The notes: generated by a model not told the origin, from the sequence alone. A DNA stretch of 64,000 bases from Dolomedes plantarius (GCA_907164885.2 OU015495.1:100165332-100229331); one strand, 5' to 3'; positions 46,748-56,577 are shown, numbered from the stretch's first letter. Program-made: numbers and translations.

Positions 46748-47462
46748 GGTGGCCCAAATGAAAGTGGAACTACAGTCGGTGTGACAAATGGTTTAATGGT
46801 ATTGCTGTAAGTTAGTATACAAAATAAAAATAAATATATAAAGAACATATAGGCTAGGCATAATTGCCTTGGAGGTTGAAACAGGTGTCCCAGAGGTCCA
46901 CGAGATGATTGATACCCTGGGTGATGAAACTCCAGGGTTGGCAGTGGAACCAGTGGAACCATGCAGAATTGTGTGAACACTTCCTTCGCTCATAGACATT
47001 CCATCCGATATCTCGCTAGTGGTGATTCGCCGAATATTGCTCACGAGACTGTCGACAGCTGAAATTACTTCCTGGGTGATAACCACACGCGATTGACCTG
47101 GTCGTGCCCTGTCGTCTGTACTGCTTCGTCCGTTACGAAAATCGCTACACCATCTGAATACTGATCTGCGTGACATGCACTCTGTGCCATACACATTTTG
47201 CATGTGGTGATACATTTTCCAGCACTCACATTTTCCGTCGTTAAAAATTGCACGACTGCACGTTGACAATGTTTGGAGGCATCCATGATACGAACGATAC
47301 CGTTGACCTTTCTCCTAAGCTATCATACAAACATCTGTCGTAATCTGACGATATGGCATGTCTTCCCAGCCCTCAGCGCCCCTCTATAGGCGCATGCGTA
47401 GTCTTCTGTATCTTAAAACGAGGGCGCAATAACCGCAGTGCCACTTTCCTTTGGGCGACCCA
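46746..47462 (-). mobile_element. mariner element, catalytic domain deleted
   Basis: The ends TGGGTGGCCCAAATGAAAGT and (other side) TGGGTCGCCCAAAGGAAAGT are inverted repeats, followed by GGAACTAC/GGCACTGC, with TA on both sides (46744-46745, 47463-47464). Total length 717 bp versus ~1.3 kb for a full mariner. It sits between two TA arrays. Confidence 0.92.
46940..47290 (-). pseudogene. mariner transposase N-terminal half (HTH), frameshifted
   Basis: On the minus strand the start MDASKHCQRAVVQFLTTENV and, in another frame, MYHHMQNVYGTECMSRRSVF then WCSDFRNGRSSTDDRARPGQ form the paired HTH of a mariner transposase of the SETMAR-type group; one frameshift lies near 47220. Then VVITQEVISAVDSLV and SEISDGMSMSEGSVHTIL complete the second HTH. 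The frame then runs straight to the other terminal repeat, so the whole DDD catalytic domain is deleted. Confidence 0.88.
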
Positions 47463-47530
47463 TATATATATATATATATATGTACACATGCTTATACAAA
47501 CATATATACAGACATAAAATATATGTACGT

Positions 47531-47586
<56 letters not shown>

Positions 47587-47588
47587 GT

Positions 47589-47681
<93 letters not shown>

Positions 47682-47690
47682 TGTTTCTGA
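47463..47690. repeat. Very long (TA)n array with (CA)n segment
   Basis: About 200 bp mainly TA, with a (CA)n block at 47531-47551. All overlapping ORFs (runs of Tyr-Ile) are artefacts. Confidence 0.97.
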
Positions 47691-48018
47691 GTGTATGAAT
47701 GAATGCATAAATGTATGTTTGAATCTAAGCAGATAATAATTTTAACGTTGAAGAAGAAGATGTATTCAAGTAAGGAAATTAACGGGTATATGGATGGGCA
47801 AATTTATATCTGATTTATACATGAAATATTCTCAATTATTCTAATCACGACAAAAAGATAGGAATATTTAAATTATAAGAATACAAAATAATAAAAAGAA
47901 AACAAAAACCAGTGAAGATGAAAGACTGTTTAGAGCTTATTTAAAGAATTAGCGAGCATGGTTTACGGTCCTGGGGTATTTTGAAATCAGGCCCGACTAG
48001 CTGTAATTTACTTATTGT

Positions 48019-48023
<5 letters not shown>
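47691..48023. other. No gene seen
   Basis: AT-rich spacer between microsatellites. Confidence 0.5.
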
Positions 48024-48100
<77 letters not shown>

Positions 48101-48129
48101 TGCGTGCGTGTGTGTGTGTGTGTGTGTGT
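48024..48129. repeat. (TA)n(CG/TG)n microsatellite
   Basis: About 73 bp TA then GTGCGTG and TG repeats, directly before an inverted-repeat element. Confidence 0.97.
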
Positions 48130-48133
48130 AAGT

Positions 48134-48380
48134 AACTTGGTACAAGAAGTGCCTACGTCAGTTAAATCAAAGATGATTTTGTTTGCTTATGTCTCTTTAA
48201 AAAAATGTTATTTTCAATATAAGAAGTACCCAAGTCTGTCCGATGCTTTAAAAGTGTTTTCTAAACCATTGTACTGAGTTGGGTACTTTTTACATTGAAA
48301 ATAATATTTTTTTTAAAGAGACATAAGCCAATAAAGTCGTTCTGGAGAAAACTGACTTAGGAACCTCTTGTACCAAGCCA
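48134..48380. repeat. 245-bp hairpin with ~100-bp arms
   Basis: CTTGGTACAAGAAGTGCCTA on the left matches, inverted, GGTACAAGAGGTTCCTAAG on the right; TTATGTCTCTTTAAAAAAA and TTATTTTCAAT follow in both arms, then AAGTACCCAA next to the short loop. The structure fits a MITE or fold-back; no clear target duplication was found because of the adjoining microsatellites. Confidence 0.88.
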
Positions 48381-48442
48381 AAGATATCTATATCTTTATC
48401 TATATTTATACATCTATATATCTATATGTCTATCTATCTATC

Positions 48443-48502
<60 letters not shown>

Positions 48503-48834
48503 TAGTGTGTGTGTGAGAGTGATAAAGATAAAAAGAACGATTAAGGAAGCAAATCATTGTATAATCATAAGTATTAAATGTGAATCGTTTCTTTGCTGTA
48601 TCGGTTATAGAACTTTCCTCAATAACCTTTTGCACAAACTTACCAAACCTATCCTACTGTCCTCAGCTATGAAATACACTTTACCCCAGAATATTTCGGA
48701 CGGTTAGAGATATGTACGCGAGGAAGTGAAAGAAACAGAACAAAATGCGCGCCGATAGGTGTGCTGGAGACTCTCCGCTCGAGAGTTTAAACTCGCGTGG
48801 AGTAGCGATAGGGGTAACGAGGAAGCGAAGCAAT
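48381..48834. other. Microsatellite plus unassigned DNA
   Basis: TCTA-type repeats at 48387-48446 grade into (TA)n at 48447-48498. 48700-48830 is GC-richer with no recognised gene. Confidence 0.6.
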
Positions 48835-48880
48835 CGGTCGATACAGACGGATCGTGCGACGCTTGGTGAGCTAAAAATAG
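48835..48880 (+). promoter_or_regulatory. GGTCGATA...CTAAAAATAG module, copy B
   Basis: CGGTCGATACAGACGGATC then, ending 27 bp after GGTCGATA, CTAAAAATAG. Closest to copy C: they share GATACAGA-GGATC and, ~25 bp after the second box, a CTTCTGACC / CCTCTGACC segment. The frames crossing it on both strands show no domain. Confidence 0.4.
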
Positions 48881-49019
48881 AAACCTTTTCATTCTTCCCA
48901 CACCCTCTGACCTATGTCGAGCGGGTTCGTGGCTAAAACCTGTTCCCTAAAAGAACAGGATTTATACAATAGAACATAATCAAAGATCTGGTGTGTGTGT
49001 GTGTGTGTATTTATATATA
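48881..49019. other. No gene seen; (TG)n at right
   Basis: A short (GT)n run at 48991-49008 precedes the MITE. Confidence 0.5.
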
Positions 49020-50012
49020 CAATGAAACTTCTCTTGTCGGCCACTCCACTAAACGGCCAAATTTTTTTCAGAACCTATTAATCTATATATATATAACAGT
49101 TCCGTAACTGACTCATTCATTCATTCATTCATTCACTGACTGACTGACATACAACGCACAGACCAAACCGCTGGACCTAAAGGGCTGAAATTTTGCATGG
49201 CGATTCTTCTAATAGTGTAGGGGTGCACTAAGAAAGATTTTTCAAAAATTCTTCTTAGATTTTTTTAAATTAAATTTTTAAGCTGTTTTTTAAACTTTTT
49301 TTACGTTTGCATTTAAAATAATACTTTGAGGGTTATAAAATTTATATCACGAGAAAGATCATAAAATTTCCTTTAAAATGAAATCTTTTTCGAATATTTA
49401 CCTCTATTTCCTGATTTTTGGTGAATTTTTAAAGATTAATTTTTAGAATTTAATTTATTAAATGCTGATCACGTGATTTCTTTTTCTGGTACTTTAAATA
49501 AATTTATCGTCACGTGCATAACAACTAAATAAACAAAAAATATTTTTTTTTTCCTTGCTAATGCGGCAGACGATTGGACATTATCCAAAAAAATATTAAA
49601 ATACAGTAAAAGAAATGTTCTAAAAACTGTACTATATTAACTGTACTATATTCTTTAGTATTCTTTATATTAGATTTAATTTTAATATTTTCTTCTACAT
49701 TATTTTGTCTATAAAATTATCCTTTACGATTTTCTTATAAATATATATATATATATATATTTTGCATCAATTGTATACATTGATCGTCGTATTTATCATA
49801 TAATATATATTTATATTTGGCATGAATTGCATACATTGACCGTTGTATTTAATTTGAATGTACTCCGTAGCGAAGTACGGGTTTTCAGCTAGTAACTTCA
49901 TATAGCGAATGCTATCAAAGAAACCCATTTTTCACTACCACCCCCAAAACGGCCATTTTTTTTATCGAAACAATGACCATAGAGAGACCATCGCCATAGA
50001 GAAGTTTCACTG
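49020..50012. mobile_element. TA-target MITE split by a nested Helitron
   Basis: The ends CAATGAAACTTCTCT and (other side) CAGTGAAACTTCTCTATGG are inverted and match the family of 16323-16856, including the AACGGCCA motif near each end. TA precedes the left end; the right flank is TG, one base off. The MITE is interrupted at 49081/49893 by Helitron copy 5; without it the element is about 182 bp. Confidence 0.85.
49082..49892 (+). mobile_element. Non-autonomous Helitron, copy 5 (subfamily A), nested
   Basis: A|TCTATATATATATAACAG at the 5' end; hairpin CCGTAGCGAAGTACGG and GTTTTCAGCTAG|T at the 3' end. All family landmarks are present in order: TCCGTAACTGACTCATTC, CCGCTGGACCTAAAGGG, GCATGGCGATTCTTC, CGGCAGACGATTGG, CATTGACCGTTGTATTT. 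It has both ends intact and is a good reference copy for the family. It interrupts a MITE, which shows relative age. Confidence 0.92.
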
Positions 50013-50015
50013 TGC

Positions 50016-50059
<44 letters not shown>

Positions 50060-50090
50060 TATATATATATATATATGTATATATATAGGT
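50013..50090. repeat. (TA)n microsatellite
   Basis: TA array with a TATTAATTATA break, between the MITE and the Tc1 element. Confidence 0.95.
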
Positions 50091-51333
50091 GGTTATCAAA
50101 AAAATGGAAACACTTATCAATATTTGTGGTGTTTATGAATGTGCTTCACATTCCTTAAAAATAAGTCTGGTCACCAGTATTGTTTTATATAATATAGTGT
50201 ATGTATCATTCTACTATCAGGTAGCAGTAATGAAGCTAAGGGGAATCGCGCTTTTGGGGGAGAACAGCGTAAAATGTCAAACCTTGCAGACTTTGCGAAA
50301 AGGGCAAATTGTTGGAGCGCGTTTGAATTAGAGTATCTGTTACTGCAACCCCCAGGCTAATATGTGTTTTTCGAGCTATGGTATCGAAAATCATGATAAC
50401 ATACAGAGTGCACGGAAAAACACCTTTTGCCAAACAGAATAGTGGACGAAAGGAAGTGCTGAGTGAAAGCATCGGACGTGGTATTGAAGCGGATTGCGAC
50501 ATGAAGAAAGAAAACAACTGGAACCAAACTGACAGAGGAGCTCAATCTGCCTCTGCATGTTCCGGTATCAACTGTTAGAGGTAGAAGGGGACTTCACAAA
50601 CAAAAAATTTACGGAAGAACAGTTATTCCCAAACCACTTGTAATAGATGCCAGCACGAAATATCGTCCACAATGGTGCCACGAGGGCCAATCTGGGTCGA
50701 GTAATAAGTAGAAAAACGGCATTTGGTCCGACGAATCATTGTTCACATTGTTCCTCGCAACAGGACGTGTGTATGTCTGGAGAACACGTACACAAGCGTA
50801 CGATTCTAGCTGTCTCATCCCAGCTGTCAAACATGGAGGTAGATCTATCAGGGTTTGGGATGGTATCTCATGGTTTTCTTCAGGCTCTATTGTAACCCTA
50901 AAAGGGAGATTGAATGGGAAGGACTATGTCAAAACTTTAGCTCAGTAGTCCATCCTAAGGTGCAAACATTGTTACTTGCAGGAGATGGCGTTCTCCAGGA
51001 TGATAATCCCCCTATACATACAGCTAAATCTATCAAGTATTGGTTTGAAGAGCAAGAAAAAGAAGTCAAACATCTTATCTTGCCCTGTATAATGCCCTCG
51101 ACTATATAACATGTAACCTCTGTGATCTGTATATGCGGATAGAACTAGGTATCAATATCCACCACAACATCTCTACAGGAACTTTCATGATTTTCCCCTG
51201 AAGAATGCTATAATATATTCTTAACCACTATTCATGACTTGTATAATTCAATTCCAAGGTGTATCAGGACAAAGGTTATCCTGTGCCGTATTAATAAAGG
51301 TTTTCATGATGTTTCATAGTGTTTCCATTATTT

Positions 51334-51337
<4 letters not shown>
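50091..51337 (+). mobile_element. Tc1-like transposon, copy 2
   Basis: 5' end GGTTATCAAAAAAATGGAAA then CACTTATCAATATT; 3' end AGTGTTTCCATTATTTTGAT, so the ends share an inverted TCAAAA-AATGGAAACAC core. It is collinear with the inverted copy at 39376. Both ends lie in TA arrays, hiding the target duplication. Confidence 0.88.
50225..51109 (+). pseudogene. Tc1-like transposase remnant, copy 2
   Basis: Frames in order: TLQTLRKGQIVGARLN (N-terminal HTH start, near 50284-50331), a region with several stops, then a 69-codon frame (50739-50948) with GRVYVWRTRTQAYDSSC, KHGGRSIRVWDGISWFSSG and LKGRLNGKDYVK, all standard Tc1 core blocks, then after a frameshift an 84-codon frame (50855-51109) with VQTLLLAGDGVLQDDNPPIH (second catalytic Asp) and WFEEQEKEVKHL. 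The last block with the catalytic Glu is missing in the same way as in copy 1, so both descend from an already defective copy or this subfamily has diverged there. Confidence 0.82.

Positions 51338-51426
<89 letters not shown>
51338..51426. repeat. (TA)n microsatellite
   Basis: About 90 bp of TA between the Tc1 element and a MITE. Confidence 0.97.
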
Positions 51427-51429
<3 letters not shown>

Positions 51430-51597
51430 TGGAATCTCGATCAATCGCTTCCCAAATCATCGCTTTCCCGTATGTGTAGTTTATTTCACATAATTTCAAC
51501 GATCATTTTGCTTTGCTATGTTCCCGCATCTATCGTTTTTGCGCATTTATCGTTCAGTTCAGTCGGTCCCTTGAAAAACGATAGATCGAGATTCCAC

Positions 51598-51599
<2 letters not shown>
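51427..51599. mobile_element. 173-bp MITE inside a TA array
   Basis: The ends CAGTGGAATCTCGATCAATC and (other side) CAGTGGAATCTCGATCTATC are inverted repeats with one difference over 20 bp. It is framed by TA arrays on both sides, so a TA target duplication is likely but cannot be delimited. No coding. Confidence 0.88.
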
Positions 51600-51667
<68 letters not shown>

Positions 51668-51673
51668 TATATT

Positions 51674-51758
<85 letters not shown>
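51600..51758. repeat. (TA)n microsatellite
   Basis: Long TA array with short ACATATATATATTTATATAA breaks near 51661-51680. Confidence 0.97.
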
Positions 51759-51762
<4 letters not shown>

Positions 51763-52375
51763 GTGAAGTAAATATATCCTTTATATGTTAATAAGTTTGT
51801 TGCGTTAGGTAGCTTATTTACATTTAAAGGATTTTATTCTTTTATATAATAATTTATCATAGATATCATATTAAGATGTGTTCTACTTTTAACAAAGTTT
51901 CTGCTATTGCGTGCTGAGGTTAAAAATCAAAAATCAATGTTTGGAACGATGCATTTCTCCTTCAAATTTATGGAAACACTTATGAAGGGAGTATTACTAC
52001 ACTTAAATATAACAAGTTAATATAAACAATTAATACTATTGTATTCTTCTTTATATACCATTTATGTTTCCCTTAACATAAGACCTTCTATCTAGCATAT
52101 TTTGATTCTTATGGTATAAATATAACCATTTAAAGAATAAGCATATGGGAGAATCCATGACCTAAAATACAAACATCTACGAAATGATGACTTCAGAATT
52201 GCAAACGTTAAACATTTTCAAGCAAATCCTTCCCCGTGAATATTTGCGGCATGCATACCTGAGCGATCCAGTTCGTGAGCTTGCATGAAATAACAGCTGG
52301 AAATGCTATAAACAACCTGTTTAAGGGGGGCTGAAAAAGGAGAAAAACGAGACAAATATATGGCAAGTTAGAAAA
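51759..52375. other. No gene seen
   Basis: AT-rich DNA leading into the module at 52376. Confidence 0.45.
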
Positions 52376-52419
52376 CGGTCGATACAGATGGATCACGTAA
52401 CACTCTGGGTTAAAAATAG
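52376..52419 (+). promoter_or_regulatory. GGTCGATA...TTAAAAATAG module, copy C
   Basis: CGGTCGATACAGATGGATC, then TTAAAAATAG 25 bp after the first box. The second box still fits YTAWWWWTAR. Downstream CCTTCTGACC is shared with copy B. Confidence 0.38.
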
Positions 52420-52746
52420 ACTCTAACCGTTCTATCTTGCGCCTTCTGACCAAGGAATTTAAATTTTCAGTCTGTATGTGCTATTTACGCCTTTTCTCTG
52501 CATAATACTTGATAATTATTTGAAGAAACATTAGTGTGAAATGATGAGCTATTTATTCAAATATGAAATAACGTACCGTCTTCTAATATTAAAACTTTTT
52601 TTAAAGTATCGATAACAAAAGAAAAAATGTAGTTTCTTTATGTACACAATTTTTCATCGAATTTCTAAATATTAAGTCAAAATATTTTATACAATAGTTA
52701 AAATTCAGATTGATTATTAACTTCTAATTTACTAAATTTTACTTAT
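52420..52746. other. No gene seen
   Basis: AT-rich DNA. Confidence 0.45.
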
Positions 52747-53279
52747 ACCATCAGCGGGCGCGCCCGTGTAGAAAGTGAAACATTTTCGAAATTTTGAATG
52801 GTTAGTTTTTACATGTAAGGTTTGAATGTTCTAAGCAGTTTCTATTTATAGCTACACCCTTTCTAATGCAGGTCTGATTTTCTGACGCTGGTATTCCTTT
52901 CCATTCATTGTTAGTCGTGATTGAACCGTAGCAAACTAGCAATTATACTGTATTATAATACGCATATTACGAAGATGGACAATCTCATTGTTTTTTAGGT
53001 TTTTGGACATAATAGGAATGAATTCGCAACTTGTCCTTAGATCAAGTAAACCGGACAGTTTTGAGATAAGGCGATTGTATCCGCATTCTTTGGCCTCTAA
53101 TTATAAATATATCTCAATATTATCAACATTTTACATCTTGTCATAAAACGCAGAATTATTATTTTTAGTTTGAAAAAGAAGTTTATTACAAAAGGAATAA
53201 TCAAGCTTGAAAGAGACATTGCACTTTGTGCCACGCGCGCCGGCTGGTGTTCCAAAAATTGGCGTGCCTGCTGAAGGTT
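52747..53279 (+). mobile_element. piggyBac-like element, copy 2, decayed
   Basis: Collinear with 28029-28611: TCAGCGGGCGCGCCCGTGTA at the left, GCACTTTGTGCCACGCGCGC and GCCTGCTGAAGG at the right. The outer bases of the left end and both TTAA sites are mutated. A ~56-bp deletion removes the DYNKTKAGVDVVDQM block; only RRWTISLFFRF-type coding remains (near 52965-53000). Confidence 0.9.
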
Positions 53280-53411
53280 TAATAAAAGAATTTAAATTGC
53301 TTAAACTGTTTACGTTACGATAAATGCAGTGGGGGTTTGTGATTTTTCTCACTGTTAAATTTACGAAAATCATTCTGACATTTCTTACCTCTTTAATTTC
53401 TCGCGCTAATA
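53280..53411. other. Short spacer
   Basis: AT-rich spacer between the piggyBac remnant and a DD41D transposon. No gene. Confidence 0.6.
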
Positions 53412-54717
53412 CAGAGGCTGTTCGCACATTTTTTAGACGATTTTGGTAAGCGGTAAAAAAAATCGTTTGATGCAAAAGAAATAATTGCAATTGTACTATG
53501 TTTTTAAAAGTCAAAATTATCGTCTGCGGCTCGAAAGTTTTGTTTTTATTCAAAATGGCGTTTTTAACAAAGCAGTGGTTCGAAGGCTACATTTATGCTC
53601 TTTCCGAAGAGAAATATGCATACTCCGTTATCCAAAAACGATGTGAGAGTCATGGTTTTGTGATATCTAAAGCGTCGATAGGTAATATCGTCAACAAGAA
53701 AGGAAAAAAACGTCAAATTGGAGCCTCAAGTGGGACAAAAATTCCAAACATGTATCCAAGGAAAAAAAGGACATCTTCGACTATTGCAAAGGTACGTTGT
53801 TTAATGTTAAAAGAAAATCCCCCTAGTCAAAGGACAGTTGCAAAATCACTAAAATGCTCGGTGTCCACTGTAAACAAAATGATAAACGTTGATTTAAATC
53901 TTAAGAAAGCGAAAAAAACGCAATGTGCATCGTCTTCTTCCAAATTATATCAGTGAACGCAGGACACGCTGCAGAATTCTATATGAGAAACACTTATCCA
54001 AAGAAAAACGGAAAACAATTGTCACAATAGATGAATCATGGGTGTATTTAAATGATTGCAACAAAAAAAGAGTCATTTATTATCATAAAAGGAGAGAAAA
54101 AAATTTAAGTACATGGTTCAAAGAATCGGAAGAAAGTTTTTCTAGGGGATTCATGATTGTTGCTGGTTTTTCTTAAAATGGCAAGTAAAAAATAAAGAGA
54201 GTGGAAAAAAATGTCAAGATTAACTCTAAATACTATCAGGAACATATTTTATCAGGAACATATTTGTCTGAATGAAATGCCCTCGCTTTACCCACAGTGC
54301 CATCAATCTGTGAGACTCCATCAGGACAAAGCTAGCAGTCACACATCAAAATCCACTGTAAATTTCCTAAAAGAAATGTAACAAAAAACTGGCATCAAGG
54401 CCTTACCCTTCACTGATATCCCTACTAAATCTCCCGATGTATCACCTATGGATTTTTGTGCTTTCGGACTTTAAAAATCTGCATTATCGAAACGTCGTCC
54501 CAAAACCCCTACAGGACTCTGGAAAGCTGTTCAGGAGGAATGGGATAGAATATCTCTTCTGACACTTCAAAAGGCATTATTGTCCTGGAAATTGCGGTGT
54601 CGAAAGATAGTTCAGAATAAGAGATGTCAAATGGAACATTTAAAACACAAGAATTTTCTGTAATTTAGTTTTGTGAATACAATATACATCGTCTAAAAAA
54701 TGTGTGAACAGCCTCTG
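53412..54717 (+). mobile_element. DD41D Tc1/mariner-type transposon, second subfamily
   Basis: Full-length 1306-bp element. The ends CAGAGGCTGTTCGCACATTT and (other side) CAGAGGCTGTTCACACATTT, then TTTAGACGAT, are inverted with one mismatch, flanked by TA (53410-53411, 54718-54719). Its ends differ from the CAGAAGGTCGTTCGC family at 31508 and 55286, but the encoded proteins are clearly related. Confidence 0.94.
53498..54660 (+). pseudogene. DD41D transposase, frameshifted
   Basis: The likely start is the ATG at 53555 (MAFLTKQWFEGYIYALSEEK), in a frame open from 53498. A 152-codon frame holds the N-terminal HTH (YAYSVIQKRCESHGFVISKA, then PPSQRTVAKSLKCSVSTVNK). After a frameshift near 53930 the next frame (53925-54176) gives KTIVTIDESWVYLND, the first catalytic Asp block. 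After further stops LHQDKASSHTSKS gives the second Asp and SPDVSPMDFCAFG the third; 41 residues lie between second and third when one stop is read through, the DD41D spacing. The C-terminus (RRPKTPTGLWKAVQEEW-like) reaches the 3' end. About 340-350 residues in all, the usual size. Confidence 0.88.
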
Positions 54718-55285
54718 TAACTTGGTTAATGAGAGATTTCAGTGAAGCTGGATATTCTTTCATACAGTTAGTGGCGTTACTGTGAAATGGAAATGTCATG
54801 TAATCTCAATTGACACCTCGGCTCTCCCGCTTTCGCGTATCAGCCCATGAATCACTGAAGACCAGCCGCTACGTACCAAAACCTGAATACGCAGTCGAGG
54901 ATTAATTTCCCAGGTTCGGTGACATTTTTCATTGCTGTGGGGCTCGAGGATGCCGGATATACAGTACAGATCTGCAATCCACTCAAGGCACCCCAAGCCC
55001 CCTAGAAATGTCATGTAAGCTTCGAACAGTTCATCGATCCGGTAGTTTGAAGAAATTGACGTTGTGACATCACTGATCTGTAATACATATTTTTAAACGT
55101 TCGCAACGCATTTTAAAACAACTATATATACTGATTTTATAGCGATATTTCCATTACACGTATTTTACATTAAGTTACGTATATATACAAAAGTTACCTG
55201 AAGAATGTGAAATTTCGTTAGCACAAGTTTTTTTTATGCTCAACTAAAAGCCTGTTTTCGTTTTGATGTATCTGCAAAATAAATA
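54718..55285. other. Unassigned 72-codon frame on the minus strand
   Basis: 54796-55014 on the minus strand is open and GC-richer; it contains HRTWEINPRLRIQVLVRSGW then SSVIHGLIRESGRAEVSI. I do not recognise it. It lies between two DD41D transposons and may belong to an older repeat. The rest of the spacer is AT-rich. Confidence 0.3.
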
Positions 55286-56577
55286 CAGAAGGTCGTTCGC
55301 AATTTATGGAAACGATTTTGTAATTTGTTTTTGGCGTTTGCATTTTGAGATAATTATTTGGCAACTTCAGAATAATCATCTGCTATTGTTGTGCTTTGAT
55401 TGGAATGTAAAATAAAAGATTTATTTTGAAAATGGCTCCTAAAATTGATAGATCGCTCGAAGGTTACGTAACTGCAATTTCCGGGGAGAAATATTCGTAT
55501 CAAGAAATTATAAAGCGGTGTAAAAATCGCGGTTATGGCATTTCAAAAATAGGTATTTAGAATATATTAAATTTGAAAGGGAAAAAACGTCTAACTGAAA
55601 GTAAAAATGAAAACATGACAACTAAACCTCATCTTAAGACTGTTAGAACACAGGAAAATATCAAGAAAGTGAAGTCTGTGATCGTAAATGAAAATACGCC
55701 GACGTAAAGATCCATTGCATTGAAACTCGGAATGTCTTCTGGCACTGTAAGTACACTCATTCATAAAGATTTGAAGTTAAAAAAGATGTTTAAACCTAAT
55801 GTTCATCTGCTTTTGCCAAAGTATATTGCTTAAAGAAAAACAAATTGTAGAAAATTATATGAAAAACACCTAGCTGCTGAAAAATGAAAATTTGTGGTAA
55901 CATTCGATTGGGCACGGGTGTATTTAAGTGACTGTAGTAAAAAAAAGATCAATTTTCTATTGCTCAACTAACGGGAACCGTACCTTGAAACCGTACGAAA
56001 TGGGTTCGTTCTCAAAGGAGTTCATGATAGTAGCAGGATTTTGACAAATTAAAAATAAAATAAGTCTCAAGTAAAGCAAAAATTAATTCACTATACTATC
56101 AGCAGAATATTTTAGAACCAATTTTTGAAGAAGAAATTCCAGTCTTATATGGAAAGGACATTGATAAAGTTGATCATCATATGGACAAAGCCTCTAGTCA
56201 TACGTCTAAATCAACTGCCGCTTATTTAGCAAAGAAAGAATCAGAAACAGAAATAAAATGTATCCCATTTAATGAAATACCTGTAAAATTACCTGACTCT
56301 TCTCCAATGGACTTTTGCGATTTCCGTTTTTTAATACGAACCTTAAGAAAACGGCATCTAAGAACACGGAATGGAATTTGAAAAACGGTCCAAGAGGAAT
56401 GAGGTAAAACTGACATGACAGTACTAAGCAAAAGTTTACTTTCATGAAAAATTCGAACTTCAGCTATTGTGAAGAACCATGGTCATCAGATAGAAGCAAA
56501 TCACCGCATAAGATACGGCATTTATACATAAAACTTAAGTATCAAAATCGTTTCCATAAAGTGCGAACGACCTTCTG
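55286..56577 (+). mobile_element. DD41D Tc1/mariner-type transposon, copy 2
   Basis: 1292-bp element of the same family as 31508-32849, opposite orientation. Ends CAGAAGGTCGTTCGCAATTT and (other side) CAGAAGGTCGTTCGCACTTT, then ATGGAAACGATTTTG, flanked by TA (55284-55285, 56578-56579). Confidence 0.94.
55432..56540 (+). pseudogene. DD41D transposase, stops and frameshifts
   Basis: Starts MAPKIDRSLEGYVTAISGEK, then YSYQEIIKRCKNRGYGISKI and a stop. HTH 2 (RSIALKLGMSSGTVSTLI) follows. The first catalytic block reads VVTFDWARVYLSD, where the residues after the Asp differ from the usual DESW. The frame 56181-56381 gives MDKASSHTSKSTAAYL (second Asp) and SSPMDFCDFR (third Asp), 41 residues apart. 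Many stops between these blocks. Confidence 0.85.

Noticed and set aside
53131..53553. 140-codon minus-strand ORF
   Set aside because: It crosses the right end of a piggyBac remnant and the left end of a DD41D transposon, so it is a shadow of unrelated elements.
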